A DNA stretch of 64,000 bases from Burkholderiales bacterium (GCA_947372465.1 CANBTT010000001.1:1-64000); one strand, 5' to 3'; counted from the first letter of the stretch, positions 46,858-56,685 are shown. Translations and numbers: made by a program. Notes: generated from the sequence alone by a model not told the origin.

Positions 46858-47805
46858 CTAGGCCTCGTTTGCTTTCCAGCCCATGCTGATGGAGAGCTGC
46901 TCAATGGATTGCTCGGTGTCCTTGCCTTCTTTGAGCAACCATTCACAAAAATTCTCCAAACTGGGCATGGCCATCAGGTTGCTTGGGAAGTTGGCGTAAT
47001 ACATTCTTTGCCTCGCACCGGTCAAGCCAAAGGGCGCGCACAAGCGACCCGCGATGATGTCATCGGCCACCAAAAACAAAGGCACCAACACCACCCCCAG
47101 CCCCTCAATGGCGGCTTGAAGCGCAAAATACATTTGCTCAAACTGCAAAGTACTTGGGTGAGAGGATTCGCTCCAATGGTTTTGATCCCCCCCCTCTCGC
47201 CATTGCTGCCAACTCACGGGCTCAGTGTCGTAGCTGATCAAGGTGTGGTGCTCCAAGGCTTTGGGGCTTTTTAAGGCGCCGGCATCAAGCAAATCGGGAT
47301 GACAAATGGGCACAATCGTCTCCGTCATGAACGGCACACTGCGCATGTTGGCAAAGGGCTGCAAAGCACCTCGGATGGCCAAATCGTATTGCCGGGCCTC
47401 AAAATCAATGCCCTCTGTTGACGTGGTCAACTTCACCTCCAAGCCCTCGCGACGGCGCTGAAAGGCAGAAATTCGTGGAATCAACCAACGCATCGTGAAC
47501 GTGGGCGGCGCGTTCACACGAATCACCATCGGCTGCGTTTGGTCCATGATCTGCATGGCCGTGACCGAGATGCGGTCCAAAGCGGGCGTCACCGAGGCCA
47601 TGAGGGTCTTGCCCTCCTCGGTCAACAAGAGCTGAGACTGGTTGCGCTTGAACAAGGACACCCCAAGCCAACTCTCAAGCAAGGCCACTTGCTTGCTGAT
47701 GGCGCCGTGGGTCACAAACAGCTCCTTGGCCGCCTTGCTAAAGCTCACATGCCGGGCCGCCGCCTCAAAGGCACGCACCGCATTCAAAGGAGGCAATTTC
47801 CTCAC
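46858..47805 (-). CDS. LysR family transcriptional regulator (GcvA-like)
   Basis: This regulator of about 315 residues starts VRKLPPLNAVRAFEAAARH, the typical GcvA-subgroup N-terminus. I chose the GTG at 47805, nine bases from a GGAG site (47815-47818). The GTG at 47811 is too close. The winged helix-turn-helix contains SFSKAAKELFVTHGAISKQV. The C-terminal effector domain covers about 90-300. It sits between the two arms of the catabolic island, divergent from the molybdenum hydroxylase operon and upstream of ubiD on its own strand, so it probably controls both. Confidence 0.88.
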   Translation of the reverse strand: MRKLPPLNAVRAFEAAARHVSFSKAAKELFVTHGAISKQVALLESWLGVSLFKRNQSQLLLTEEGKTLMASVTPALDRISVTAMQIMDQTQPMVIRVNAPPTFTMRWLIPRISAFQRRREGLEVKLTTSTEGIDFEARQYDLAIRGALQPFANMRSVPFMTETIVPICHPDLLDAGALKSPKALEHHTLISYDTEPVSWQQWREGGDQNHWSESSHPSTLQFEQMYFALQAAIEGLGVVLVPLFLVADDIIAGRLCAPFGLTGARQRMYYANFPSNLMAMPSLENFCEWLLKEGKDTEQSIEQLSISMGWKANEA

Positions 47806-48160
47806 AAGCACTTACTCCAAAAATAAACCACGCACAGCAAGGCATTGGGGCTCCCCATGCACAAAGCATTTAAAAGAGCAATGATTATCCACCAGGCTGT
47901 GAGATTTTCTCCCGTGAAATTGAAAAATATTTTTAGAATTATGAGCTCGGCTGAATAAAATCAGCAAAACCTCCTGAAATTGAACCCAAGCCAATGTGTG
48001 AGTTTTCGTCTTCATTTCTCATTAAAATATGCACCATGGGTTCAAGCCTTGCCTTTGAGCCATTTTGGAATTGAACGCCCTCAATCTTCACCTCTTTTCA
48101 CTTTGGTCTTGCGCCCACCCCAGTGCGCAATGACTTTAAGACACAACGGGATACCCATTC
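47806..48160. other. 355-base divergent control region between lysR and the molybdenum hydroxylase operon
   Basis: The region is AT-rich around 47880-47980 and holds a 12-bp perfect palindrome AAAAATATTTTT at 47923-47934. It is the expected place for LysR binding (T-N11-A sites) and both promoters. I cannot single out one operator. Confidence 0.5.
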
Positions 48161-49057
48161 ATGAAAGCAGCACCCTTTGATTACGTCTTGGCCCAAGACT
48201 TGGATGAAGCCTTGAGCTTGATTGACGAACATGGCCCAGACGCCAAACTGATCGCGGGAGGCCAAAGCTTGGTGCCCATGATGGCCATGCGCTTGGCCAG
48301 GCCTCAGTTGCTCGTGGACATCAACCGTTTGAGCGAACTCAAACACCTTGACATTCAATCTGATCGCGTGTCGATTGGGGCCGGTGTTAGACAAAGAGAC
48401 GTTGAGTTCAATGCTCAACTGCACCAACACGTGCCGCTTTTAAAGCACGCATTGGCCTGGGTGGGGCACATTCAAACCAGAAACCGAGGCACCATTGGGG
48501 GCAGCTTGGCCTATGCCGACCCCTCAGCAGAATTGCCTTTGAGCGCCCTGCTGCTGAATGCAAAGATTCATTTAAAGAGCAAAACCGGCGGTGAGCGCGA
48601 GGTCATGGCCGAAGATTTCTTTCTTGGCCCCATGTTCACAGAAATCGCCGACAACGAATGCCTGAGCACCATTGAGTGGCCCATCTGGGCTGGCGCCAAC
48701 GTGGGTGTTGCCTTTGAAGAAACGGCCATCCGCAAGGGCGACTTTGCCATGGCATCGGCCGCTTGTCAGATCCAGTTGGACCCGGCTGGCGTGATCCAAC
48801 GCGTGAGTTTTGGCTTGGGCGGCGTTGACGGCACGCCCCGAGTCTTTCCTCATTTGGCCACACAAATGGTGGGTCAAAAAATCAGCGACTTGACCCTGTC
48901 CGACATTGCCCAAGCGGCCATCCAAGAATGCGATCCGGGCAGTGACATGCATGCAAGCAGCGCTTACCGCAAACACTTGGCGCAAGCCCTTTTGTGCCGC
49001 GTGACGCACCAAGCCGCCGAGCAGGCCCTGGGTCGCACCATCAACTTCAAACACTAA
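48161..49057 (+). CDS. FAD-binding subunit of xanthine dehydrogenase-family hydroxylase (CoxM-like)
   Basis: This 298-residue medium subunit carries FAD between the iron-sulfur and acceptor sites. The two FAD motifs are AGGQS at 32-36 and TIGGS at 111-115, at the same positions as in CoxM. It is the first gene of the operon in the order medium-small-large, as in cox clusters. The partner genes follow at once. No extra Fe-S insertion of the 4-hydroxybenzoyl-CoA reductase type is evident. Confidence 0.92.
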   Translation: MKAAPFDYVLAQDLDEALSLIDEHGPDAKLIAGGQSLVPMMAMRLARPQLLVDINRLSELKHLDIQSDRVSIGAGVRQRDVEFNAQLHQHVPLLKHALAWVGHIQTRNRGTIGGSLAYADPSAELPLSALLLNAKIHLKSKTGGEREVMAEDFFLGPMFTEIADNECLSTIEWPIWAGANVGVAFEETAIRKGDFAMASAACQIQLDPAGVIQRVSFGLGGVDGTPRVFPHLATQMVGQKISDLTLSDIAQAAIQECDPGSDMHASSAYRKHLAQALLCRVTHQAAEQALGRTINFKH

Positions 49058-49119
49058 GCCCTTCTGCCCCCTAGAGACCTGGTCATCATCCACCCCTTCC
49101 ACTTCTATCAAGCCCACCC

Positions 49120-49635
49120 ATGAACAACAAACTGCCCGTTGCCATCACCGTCAATGGCGTGCAATACGAACGTGATGTAGAACCCAGAACCACTTTGGTT
49201 GATTTTCTAAGAGACACGTTGGCCTTGACCGGCACGCACGTTGGATGCGAACACGGCGTGTGTGGCGCCTGTTCGGTGCTCTTGAACGACGACCCTGTCA
49301 GATCGTGCTGCATGTTCGCCGTTCAAGCCAATGGCATGCATGTCACCACGGTCGAAGGCCTGAGCGTTCAAAGAGGTCAAATGAGCGAACTGCAAGACGC
49401 CTTTTGTGAAAAGCATGCCCTTCAATGCGGTTACTGCACACCCGGCATGCTGGTCTCTTGCTCGGCCCTCTTGAAGGACAACCCCAAGCCCACCACCGAA
49501 GAAGTCAGAGAGGCCATCAGTGGAAATTTGTGTCGTTGCACCGGCTACCAACAAATCGTAGACGCCGTGATGTACGCCACCAGAGACAAAGCGTCAGACA
49601 CAGACGCATCGAAAGTGAGCCAACATGTCAATTGA
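49120..49635 (+). CDS. Two-[2Fe-2S] subunit of xanthine dehydrogenase-family hydroxylase (CoxS-like)
   Basis: This 171-residue small subunit has the plant-ferredoxin cluster cysteines 43, 48, 51 and 63 (CEHGVCGAC) and the second cluster cysteines 103, 106, 138 and 140 (CGYC, CRC). It passes electrons from the molybdenum subunit to FAD. Its stop overlaps the large-subunit gene by 11 bases. Confidence 0.94.
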   Translation: MNNKLPVAITVNGVQYERDVEPRTTLVDFLRDTLALTGTHVGCEHGVCGACSVLLNDDPVRSCCMFAVQANGMHVTTVEGLSVQRGQMSELQDAFCEKHALQCGYCTPGMLVSCSALLKDNPKPTTEEVREAISGNLCRCTGYQQIVDAVMYATRDKASDTDASKVSQHVN

Positions 49636-52033
49636 AAAAACCGCTTTTAAATACATTGGACGCCACCGCCGTGCCGTTGAGCACAAGCGTTTTGTCGTGG
49701 GTCAAGGCCATTACGCGGCCGACATCCACCGTGCGGGCATGCTCCATGTCGCCTTGATTGCCAGCCCTTACGCGAGTGCCCATATTTTGAGCATCGATGG
49801 CACCGACGCTTTGGCCATGCCAGGCGTGCACGCCGTGCTGACGGGCGACGAGCTCTTTGCTGCCATCGACCCCATCTTGCCTGGTGTAGACGCCCCCCAA
49901 GTCACACGCTATCCCTTGGCCATTGGGACCGCACGTTACGCGGGCGAATGGGTGGCGGCTGTTGTGGCCGAGACCCGCGCTTTGGCCGAAGATGCCGCAG
50001 AGTTGGTCAACATTGAGTACGAAGTGCTTGAACACATCGTCAATCCAGAGAAAGCCCTTTTGGCAGGCGCGCCCCTGGTTCACCCCAAGCACGGCTCCAA
50101 TGTCATCTTTCACAGAAAATTTGTCTGGGGGCCCGTTGAGGAAGACTTCAAAGCCTGTGAACACCAATTGAGCTACCGCGTCCACTGGGCGAGAAACTCC
50201 ACCGTGCCCATTGAGACCTTCGCTGTCGTTTGTGAATGGAACGATGCAATGTCCGTCTTGGATGTCTGGGCCTCTATTCAAATGCCCAAGTTTCCTGACC
50301 AAGTGGCCAAAGCGCTTCGACTCCCAGGCAACGCTGTCAGAGTTCACTTTGATGTGGACGTTGGCGGCAGTTACGGGGTCAAGCGGGGCTTGAAGCACAC
50401 CATTCTTGTGGCCTATTTGGCCAAAAAATTGGGCCGCCCTGTTAGACTGATTGAAGACCGTTTAGAGAACATGCGCGGGGGCGACATGCAAGGGCCTGAC
50501 CGCATCTTTGATGTGACCCTTGGCTTTAACGCGGGAGGCGAAATCCTCAGCATGAAAATGCATGCGCTGGAAGACATTGGCGCCTACTCGGGCCGCTCAC
50601 CCCTGCAGCTCGGCAAACCCGTCGGAGCAATCGTGGGCCCTTACAAAATCAAAAGCGTCGAATACGACGCCAAAGCGGTGTTGACCAACAAAACACCCCA
50701 AGAGGCGGTCCGTGGTTTTGGTCAATCCCCAACCAACTATGCCATTGAAACCGGCATCGATAAAGTGGCAAGGTTCCTCAAGATGGACCGCATCGCGCTT
50801 AGAAAACTCAACATGATTGAGCACGATCAATTCCCCTACCTCATCCCAAGTGGCACCTCCTACGACTCGGGCGACTATGCCGTGGTGCTTGACAAGGCAC
50901 TGAAGGAGGCGGGACTGGAGCGTTTGCTCCAGCAACGCGACGCGCTCAGAGCCCAAGGCATTCACGCGGGCGTGGGCATCTCCACCTGCCTTGAGCCTTC
51001 AGGGGGCAACTCCTCCTTTGAGCCCTTGTTCAATCCCAAAAATGAAACCACCACCTGGATGGACTCGTGCTTGGTCAGGATCGATTTATCGGGCAGCATC
51101 ACCGCCCTCATGGGCACCTCGTCCTCTGGACAAGCGCACGAAACCTTGGTGTCCACCGTGGTTGGAGAAATTCTTGAGCGCGAGCCCGATGGCATTCGTG
51201 TGCTCCATGCAGACTCCTTGAACGCCTTGCCCTCCAACAGCCCCGTGGGTTCTCGCATGGCGATCATGCTCGGGGGGGCGGCAGCGGGAGCCGCGAAAAA
51301 AATTCGCGCCAAATTGATGCTCATCGCTGCGCACAACATGAAGTGCTCAGTCGACGAGTTGGCTTTTGAGGGGGGAGGCGTGTTTGAGAAAAACAAACCT
51401 GAACACCATATGTCTTGGGATGCGTTGGTAGAAATTGCTCACCGCAAATACCATTGCCTGCCCCCCAACATGGAGCCCGGACTGCAAGAGAAATTTGTCT
51501 GGGAAGTGCCAACAGGTGGTGATTTACCCACCGCAGATGGGCGCGTGCAGATGTACCCTTGCCACTCTTTTGAGGCCCATGTGATTTTGGCCAGCATCGA
51601 TCCGGGCAGTTTCAAGGTGCAAATTCACCGCTACGTCTGCGGCCATGACTGCGGCGTGATGATCTCTCCCGATGTCGTGCACGGCATGACCTACGGGGGC
51701 ATTGCCCACGGTCTGGGTGCGGCCCTCATGGAGAAATTTGCTTTCTCCGATGATGGACAACTCTTGGCGGGCACTTTCATGGATTACCTCTTGCCAAGTG
51801 CGCATGAGGTGCCTGAGATCACGATTGTGGACCATTGCACACCCTCCCCCTTGACGGAGTTTGGACAAAAGGGCTCAGGAGAAGCCGGCTACTTGGGCGC
51901 TCCAGCGGCCATTGCGAGCGCCATCAATGACGCCTTGGCCCCCATGGGCGCGAGCATCGATCACTTGCCCATGACGCCTCAAGCGATTTGGAGTGCCGTG
52001 GAGAAGTCCAAGCACCCCCAAGAAGTGGCTTGA
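49625..52033 (+). CDS. Molybdenum-cofactor subunit of xanthine dehydrogenase-family hydroxylase (CoxL-like)
   Basis: This 802-residue large subunit hydroxylates its substrate with water at a Mo centre. The active-site loop reads AVRGFGQ at 361-367, closer to the RGFG loop of xanthine and aromatic hydroxylases than to the Cys-containing loop of form I CO dehydrogenase. The base glutamate is Glu753 in QKGSGEAG. A substrate on a ring (heteroaromatic acid, CoA ester or similar) is therefore more likely than CO. It ends 56 bases before the hydrolase gene. Confidence 0.9.
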   Translation: MSIEKTAFKYIGRHRRAVEHKRFVVGQGHYAADIHRAGMLHVALIASPYASAHILSIDGTDALAMPGVHAVLTGDELFAAIDPILPGVDAPQVTRYPLAIGTARYAGEWVAAVVAETRALAEDAAELVNIEYEVLEHIVNPEKALLAGAPLVHPKHGSNVIFHRKFVWGPVEEDFKACEHQLSYRVHWARNSTVPIETFAVVCEWNDAMSVLDVWASIQMPKFPDQVAKALRLPGNAVRVHFDVDVGGSYGVKRGLKHTILVAYLAKKLGRPVRLIEDRLENMRGGDMQGPDRIFDVTLGFNAGGEILSMKMHALEDIGAYSGRSPLQLGKPVGAIVGPYKIKSVEYDAKAVLTNKTPQEAVRGFGQSPTNYAIETGIDKVARFLKMDRIALRKLNMIEHDQFPYLIPSGTSYDSGDYAVVLDKALKEAGLERLLQQRDALRAQGIHAGVGISTCLEPSGGNSSFEPLFNPKNETTTWMDSCLVRIDLSGSITALMGTSSSGQAHETLVSTVVGEILEREPDGIRVLHADSLNALPSNSPVGSRMAIMLGGAAAGAAKKIRAKLMLIAAHNMKCSVDELAFEGGGVFEKNKPEHHMSWDALVEIAHRKYHCLPPNMEPGLQEKFVWEVPTGGDLPTADGRVQMYPCHSFEAHVILASIDPGSFKVQIHRYVCGHDCGVMISPDVVHGMTYGGIAHGLGAALMEKFAFSDDGQLLAGTFMDYLLPSAHEVPEITIVDHCTPSPLTEFGQKGSGEAGYLGAPAAIASAINDALAPMGASIDHLPMTPQAIWSAVEKSKHPQEVA

Positions 52034-52089
52034 GCCGTGAGGATATGATCGAGGCACTGTTTTTTTATCACGCTTGAATCGACTTGAAC

Positions 52090-52917
52090 ATGACACCATC
52101 CATTCACACGAAAATGATCCCCATCCAGGGCGGCGAATTGGCCGTTCACATCCAGGGCCCCAGCACTGGGCCTGCCATTGTCATGGCGCACTCCATTTTG
52201 TCGAGTGCCATGATGTGGCAAGCACAGTCTGAGTTGCTGAGCGCCTGTGGCTTTCAAGTCATTTGTGCCGACACCCGTGGCCACGGTCAATCCACGGCCC
52301 CTCAAGCGCCCTATCACATGGACGACTTGGCCCATGACTGCATCAGCATCATGGATGCCTTGGGACTTGAAAAAGCCCATTATGTGGGCCTGTCCTTGGG
52401 CGCCATGAGTGGCTTTGGCTTGGCGCTGAACCATGCGCCAAGGCTGCTCAGCATGCTCTTGTGCGACGGTCGCGCAGACATGACCCCCGCCTTTGCACAA
52501 CCTTGGGACGAGCGCATGGAGATGGCCAAAGCCAGCGGCGTTCAAGTCCTTGCCGCGCCCACGGTTGAGAGATGGTTTGGCGCTGAATTTGTCAAGCAGC
52601 ACCCAGAAGTTGCTCAGCGCTTTGTTCAAGCGGCCGGTGCGACGCGATTGGAGGGCTTCATTGGCTGCGCCAAAGCGATTCAAACCTTGGACTATTTGGA
52701 GCAAGTCTCGAGCATCCAACTGCCCATGACCTTGCTGGTGGGTGCCAACGATGGTCCCCTGCCCCAAGCGATGACCCACATCTCTACACTTGTGCCCCAC
52801 AGCAAGTTAGAAATCATCCCCAACGCGGGGCACTTGCCCAACATCGATCAAAGCGCACTCTTTAACGCCGCTTTGATGCGTCATTTCTTTCAAAACCCTA
52901 ACTGGAGCCAATCATGA
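52090..52917 (+). CDS. Alpha/beta hydrolase (3-oxoadipate enol-lactonase-like)
   Basis: This 275-residue hydrolase from the ATG at 52090 has the nucleophile elbow GLSLG near residue 99, an Asp in VGANDGPLP near 217 and the catalytic His in NAGHLPNID near 246. The closest layout I know is PcaD, which opens enol lactones. In this operon it could open a lactone formed after ring hydroxylation. An upstream TTG at 52084 is an alternative start. Its last codon overlaps the next start as ATGA. Confidence 0.82.
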   Translation: MTPSIHTKMIPIQGGELAVHIQGPSTGPAIVMAHSILSSAMMWQAQSELLSACGFQVICADTRGHGQSTAPQAPYHMDDLAHDCISIMDALGLEKAHYVGLSLGAMSGFGLALNHAPRLLSMLLCDGRADMTPAFAQPWDERMEMAKASGVQVLAAPTVERWFGAEFVKQHPEVAQRFVQAAGATRLEGFIGCAKAIQTLDYLEQVSSIQLPMTLLVGANDGPLPQAMTHISTLVPHSKLEIIPNAGHLPNIDQSALFNAALMRHFFQNPNWSQS

Positions 52918-53645
52918 GTGATCAAATCATCGTCCAACAAGTCGGAAGAATTTTAAAAATCACCTTTAACCGCACCGAAGACAACGGTGTGTCTGACAGC
53001 ATGGCGGCCGCCTTGTCAAAGGCCGTCTTGAGCGCCCACGAAACCTCTGACATGGTGCTGTTGGACAGCGTGGGGCCAGACTTTTGCACGGGTCGCGTTC
53101 GCGATGCGGGCCACCCCCCTTCACCAGAAGCCTACACGCGGCGCGCAGAATACGACTCCATCTTCAACAGCTACAAAGCCCTGCGCTCATGTTTGGTTCC
53201 AGTGGTGGGCGTCTTAAGAGGCAAAGTCATGGGCTTTGGAACAGCGATTGCGTCTCTTTGTGATGTGACCTTCGCCAGCGACACCAGCACCTTCAACATC
53301 CCAGAGATCGCTCACAATGTGATGCCCACCATGGTGATGTCTGCCATTTATGACCGCATGAATCGCAATGCGATTTTGTGGATGGCCTACTCAGCCGACT
53401 TCATTGACGCGCACAAAGCCCTGTCTTTTGGCATCGTGAGCAATGTGGTGAGCGACGACAAGCTTGACGCTGAGGTACAAAGATTTTGTGATCTGCTCCT
53501 CTCAAGACCCAGGCCAGCCATTTTGGGCTTGAAAGAGTATTTGAGAGTGGCTCCTCGCATGGACGAGCAAGGTGCGATTGACTATGCAAGAAGCTTGCAC
53601 TCGATGGTCAATACCGCTCAAGAGATGAAGAAAAAAGCCCACTGA
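52914..53645 (+). CDS. Enoyl-CoA hydratase/isomerase-fold protein (crotonase) in the hydroxylase operon
   Basis: This 243-residue crotonase has the oxyanion regions FCTGRVRDAG near residue 60 and RGKVMGFGTAIASLCD near 102, and PEIAHNVMPTM near 126 with a conserved Glu. In the furoate pathway a hydrolase or crotonase-type enzyme releases 2-oxoglutarate from its CoA ester, so a thioester hydrolase role is conceivable. It is coupled to the lactonase-like gene by an ATGA overlap. Confidence 0.8.
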   Translation: MSDQIIVQQVGRILKITFNRTEDNGVSDSMAAALSKAVLSAHETSDMVLLDSVGPDFCTGRVRDAGHPPSPEAYTRRAEYDSIFNSYKALRSCLVPVVGVLRGKVMGFGTAIASLCDVTFASDTSTFNIPEIAHNVMPTMVMSAIYDRMNRNAILWMAYSADFIDAHKALSFGIVSNVVSDDKLDAEVQRFCDLLLSRPRPAILGLKEYLRVAPRMDEQGAIDYARSLHSMVNTAQEMKKKAH

Positions 53646-53799
53646 TCTTTGCACAGGGGTAAGATGGTTTTGAGTCAAACGGCCTCAAGCGACTTTGATG
53701 GCAGACCAACCCTTCTGACCCCTATGTTGGCCTCTGTGGGGCCTTGCCTTGAGAAAAGTCTGCCCCAGTTTTTTTAGTTTTTTAAAGAAGTCAATCCAA

Positions 53800-54474
53800 A
53801 TGGAAATCATCGGAAAAAAAATCATCCCCTCCAAGCGTGAAACGGTTTGGCATGCTTTGAACGACCCGGTCATCTTAAAGCTGTGCCTCCCAGGGTGCGA
53901 GTCGGTTGAAAAAATGGGTGCTGACGAGTTCAAAGTGATCATCAAAACGGCGATTGGTCCTTTGAGAGCGCGCTTTCAAGGCTCCTTGAAAATGACCGAA
54001 GTCAACGCGCCTGAATCGTGCGTGATGCTCTTTGAAGGCCAAGGCGGCGCGGTGGGCTTTGGCAAAGGCTCCTCAAGCGTCACACTGCGCACCGTGGACG
54101 GCGGCACCGAGTTGTCCTACGAAGCCAAAGCTCAAGTGGGTGGAAAACTGGCACAAGTGGGTTCACGTTTGATTGACTCCGTGGCCAAGAAAATGACCGA
54201 TGACTTCTTCAAAGCGTTTCAAAATCAACTCAACCCCCCACAAGTGCCCCCCAGCACAGCGGTTGTGAGCCAATCAACTGGCCACGCGGTCTCGGCCAGT
54301 GCCCCTCAAGCCAGCCCATCCAAAGAACAAGCGTTGGCGCACTCGACAGCCACAGCGTCAAGTGCTCCCGACACGTCTCATGCCAGTGAACCCATGGTGC
54401 CCGCTTGGTGGCTTGCACCAGCGGCCATTTTGGGTGCCTTTTTGGCCATCGCTGGCGCAAGATTTATTCATTGA
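53800..54474 (+). CDS. CoxG-like SRPBCC protein with C-terminal membrane anchor
   Basis: From the ATG at 53800 (AAAGAAG site nine bases upstream) this is a 224-residue protein. The SRPBCC domain covers about 1-150 and begins with KKIIPSKRETVWHALNDP. It is followed by a Ser/Ala/Pro-rich linker and a single hydrophobic span (WWLAPAAILGAFLAI) near the C-terminus. CoxG proteins tether CO-dehydrogenase-type enzymes to the membrane and its quinones. Here it would couple the Mo hydroxylase to the respiratory chain. Confidence 0.88.
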   Translation: MEIIGKKIIPSKRETVWHALNDPVILKLCLPGCESVEKMGADEFKVIIKTAIGPLRARFQGSLKMTEVNAPESCVMLFEGQGGAVGFGKGSSSVTLRTVDGGTELSYEAKAQVGGKLAQVGSRLIDSVAKKMTDDFFKAFQNQLNPPQVPPSTAVVSQSTGHAVSASAPQASPSKEQALAHSTATASSAPDTSHASEPMVPAWWLAPAAILGAFLAIAGARFIH

Positions 54475-54530
54475 ACCAAGGCTCTATGAACGTCAAGATG
54501 CCTCAAGCCCCCTGTTTTTGGAGATGAACC

Positions 54531-55544
54531 ATGAAAGACCTCACCCGTTTAAACGCCCCTAGAAGCACTCGTCGCCAAGCCCTCAAAGGCCTCTTGGCCG
54601 GCTTGGGCTGCGTCTCAGTGGGCAGCAGCTTTGCGCAACTCGCGAGCGCTAAAGTGGTCAAAGTCTTTGTGGGCTTTCCAGCCGGACAAGCCACCGACAT
54701 GGTCACGCGCGTCATTGCTGAAAAGCTCAATGCTTTAACAGGGGACAACTTCATTGTGGACAACCGCCCCGGTCAAGGTGGCAGCATGGCCTTGTCTCAA
54801 TTGGCGAAATCCCCACCCAATGGCACGGTGATGATGATGGCCCACATGTCGGCCTTGGACACCAACCCACACATCTATAAAACGGTCGGTTACGACACCT
54901 TGAAAGATTTTGAATCGGTGGGCCTTGTGGGGGACTTGCCCTTTGTTTTGGTGTGCAACCCCAATTTGCCAGCTCAAAACCTCAAAGAACTCATCGCTTA
55001 TGCCAAGAGCAATCCCGACAAATTGACCAATGCCTCTTCTGGCAACGGCACGGTCTCGCATTTGGCCATGGAAGAGCTCAAGCGACGTGCCGGTCTAAAA
55101 GTCACCCACATACCCTACAAAGGCAGTGTGGCTGGTTTGACCGATGTCGTGGCCGGCAACGTCTCCATGGCCCTTGAAACCGCCTCAGCCGTGCGCGCCC
55201 ATGTGGAATCGGGTCGACTCAGGGCCATTGCAACAGGCAGCAGCAAGCGACTCGGCGGTATTTTCTCGCAAGTGCCCACCTTCAAAGAGCAAGGCATGAA
55301 TGACTTTACCGCGGTGACATGGCTCATGCTTTTGTTGCCCCAAGGCAGTCCCAAAGCCCTTGTTCAGTCGACTTACACCGCCTTGATGAGCGTGCTCTCC
55401 ACCCCTGAGATGGATCAAAAGCTCAATGCTTTGGGTTTGCAACCGCGCTTTAGCACCTCGCCTGATGAGGCCACACAGTACATGAAAAGTGAGTTTGCGT
55501 ATTGGGGCGACGTGGTCAAGCGCAGCAATGTTGAAAAAGAATGA
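54531..55544 (+). CDS. Bug family solute-binding protein (orphan) 3, Tat-type signal
   Basis: This 337-residue receptor has a twin-arginine start (STRRQALKGLLAGLG at about 12-26) rather than a plain Sec signal. The mature domain has VFVGFPAGQATDMVTRVI, NRPGQGGSMALSQLAKSPPNGT, and KVTHIPYKGSVAGLTDVVAG. It lies inside the hydroxylase operon between coxG and the ABC binding protein gene, so its ligand is probably the pathway substrate. Confidence 0.88.
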   Translation: MKDLTRLNAPRSTRRQALKGLLAGLGCVSVGSSFAQLASAKVVKVFVGFPAGQATDMVTRVIAEKLNALTGDNFIVDNRPGQGGSMALSQLAKSPPNGTVMMMAHMSALDTNPHIYKTVGYDTLKDFESVGLVGDLPFVLVCNPNLPAQNLKELIAYAKSNPDKLTNASSGNGTVSHLAMEELKRRAGLKVTHIPYKGSVAGLTDVVAGNVSMALETASAVRAHVESGRLRAIATGSSKRLGGIFSQVPTFKEQGMNDFTAVTWLMLLLPQGSPKALVQSTYTALMSVLSTPEMDQKLNALGLQPRFSTSPDEATQYMKSEFAYWGDVVKRSNVEKE

Positions 55545-55565
55545 AGCGCCCCCGACACCCTTAAG

Positions 55566-55588
55566 CCCTAAGACCCTAAGGCCCTAAG
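55566..55588. repeat. Three tandem CCCTAAG copies with 8-bp period
   Basis: CCCTAAG occurs at 55566-55572, 55574-55580 and 55582-55588, each followed by one variable base. A small GGCCC/GGGCC hairpin follows (55588-55599). It lies between the Bug and the ABC binding protein genes. No function can be assigned. Confidence 0.7.
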
Positions 55589-55632
55589 GCCCTTGGGCCG
55601 ATGATAAAAAAAGACAGCACTGGAGAACTTGC

Positions 55633-56685
55633 ATGAAATTAGGCCTCAACCCAAGGACGCGGCGCCTCTCGCTTTGCATCCTTGCACTCTTGCAAAGCGC
55701 CGTCTTTGCACAAACCCCCCTCCCTTTGACCTATGACAAAGCCGATCGCGTTGAAAAAATCACCGCACTGGCAAAAGCTGAAGGGGGTTTGACGGTTTAC
55801 ACCGCTTCTAGGCCTCAAGATTTGGCCGCCCTTTTGGCGCCCTTTGAAGCCAAAACGGGCATCAAGGTCAAAGCGTGGCGCTCGGGCAGCGACAATGTGC
55901 TTCAACGTGTGGTGAGAGAGTCCAACTCCAAACATGCAGACGTGGATGTGATCATGACGCCAGCAGGCGAAATGCTGGCCTTGTCTCGAGAGCATTTGCT
56001 TCAACCTGTTTATTCCCCCTATCAAAAAGATTTGATCCCAAGTGCCGTGGTGGCGCATCAAATGTGGTCCAGCATGTTCATGAATGTCGTGGTTCAGTCC
56101 TACAACACACAAGCCTTCAAAAAGGACGCCCTGCCCAAGAGTTTCAATGATTTGTTGGACCCACGCTTTAAGGGCAATTTGGGCATCGAGTCCAAGGCCG
56201 AGGAGTGGTTTGCCAAAGTCACCCAATCCATGGGGGAAGAAAAAGGCGTGGCCCTTTTTAAAGAGATTGGTCAAAAAAATGGCTACTCCACCCGCCTTGG
56301 TGTTTCTTTGCTGCACAACTTGGTGATTGCTGGTGAAGTGCCTATTGGGCTCACCGTTTACATAGACCTGCCAGAAAAAGACAAAAAAGCCGGCAAGCCC
56401 GTGGATTGGTTTGCGCTTGAGCCCGTGGTCGCACAAGGCTTCAACATTGGTGTCGCCTCCAAATCGCCCCACCCTTACAGCGCTCTTCTTTTTTACGATT
56501 ACTTGCTTTCGCCTGAGACACAAAAGTTGCTCACCAGCTTGGGTTATTACCCCACCAGCAGCAAAGTGAGCAACCCTTACCCCGATCTAAAAATCAATGT
56601 GATCGACCCCACTTACATCATCGATAATTACGCCAAATGGACCAAGCTCTATGAGCAAAATGTGACCAAGATTCCCAAAAACTAA
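55633..56685 (+). CDS. Family 1 extracellular solute-binding protein (Fbp-like, orphan)
   Basis: This 350-residue periplasmic protein has a Sec signal (about 1-26, ending VFAQT) and a type II periplasmic binding fold: LTVYTASRPQDLAALLAPFEAKTGIKV, NVLQRVVRESNSKHADVDV and YSALLFYDYLLSPETQKLL. It resembles iron(III)- or phosphonate-type binding proteins. The ABC permease and ATPase genes are absent here. It could bind a metal chelate or the carboxylate substrate. Confidence 0.82.
   Translation: MKLGLNPRTRRLSLCILALLQSAVFAQTPLPLTYDKADRVEKITALAKAEGGLTVYTASRPQDLAALLAPFEAKTGIKVKAWRSGSDNVLQRVVRESNSKHADVDVIMTPAGEMLALSREHLLQPVYSPYQKDLIPSAVVAHQMWSSMFMNVVVQSYNTQAFKKDALPKSFNDLLDPRFKGNLGIESKAEEWFAKVTQSMGEEKGVALFKEIGQKNGYSTRLGVSLLHNLVIAGEVPIGLTVYIDLPEKDKKAGKPVDWFALEPVVAQGFNIGVASKSPHPYSALLFYDYLLSPETQKLLTSLGYYPTSSKVSNPYPDLKINVIDPTYIIDNYAKWTKLYEQNVTKIPKN

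Noticed and set aside
48161-54474. Reading the CoxMSL-CoxG set as a carbon monoxide dehydrogenase
   Set aside because: The large-subunit active loop is AVRGFGQ without the Cys-containing form I loop, and it does not match the form II loop either. A ring-hydroxylating enzyme fits better.
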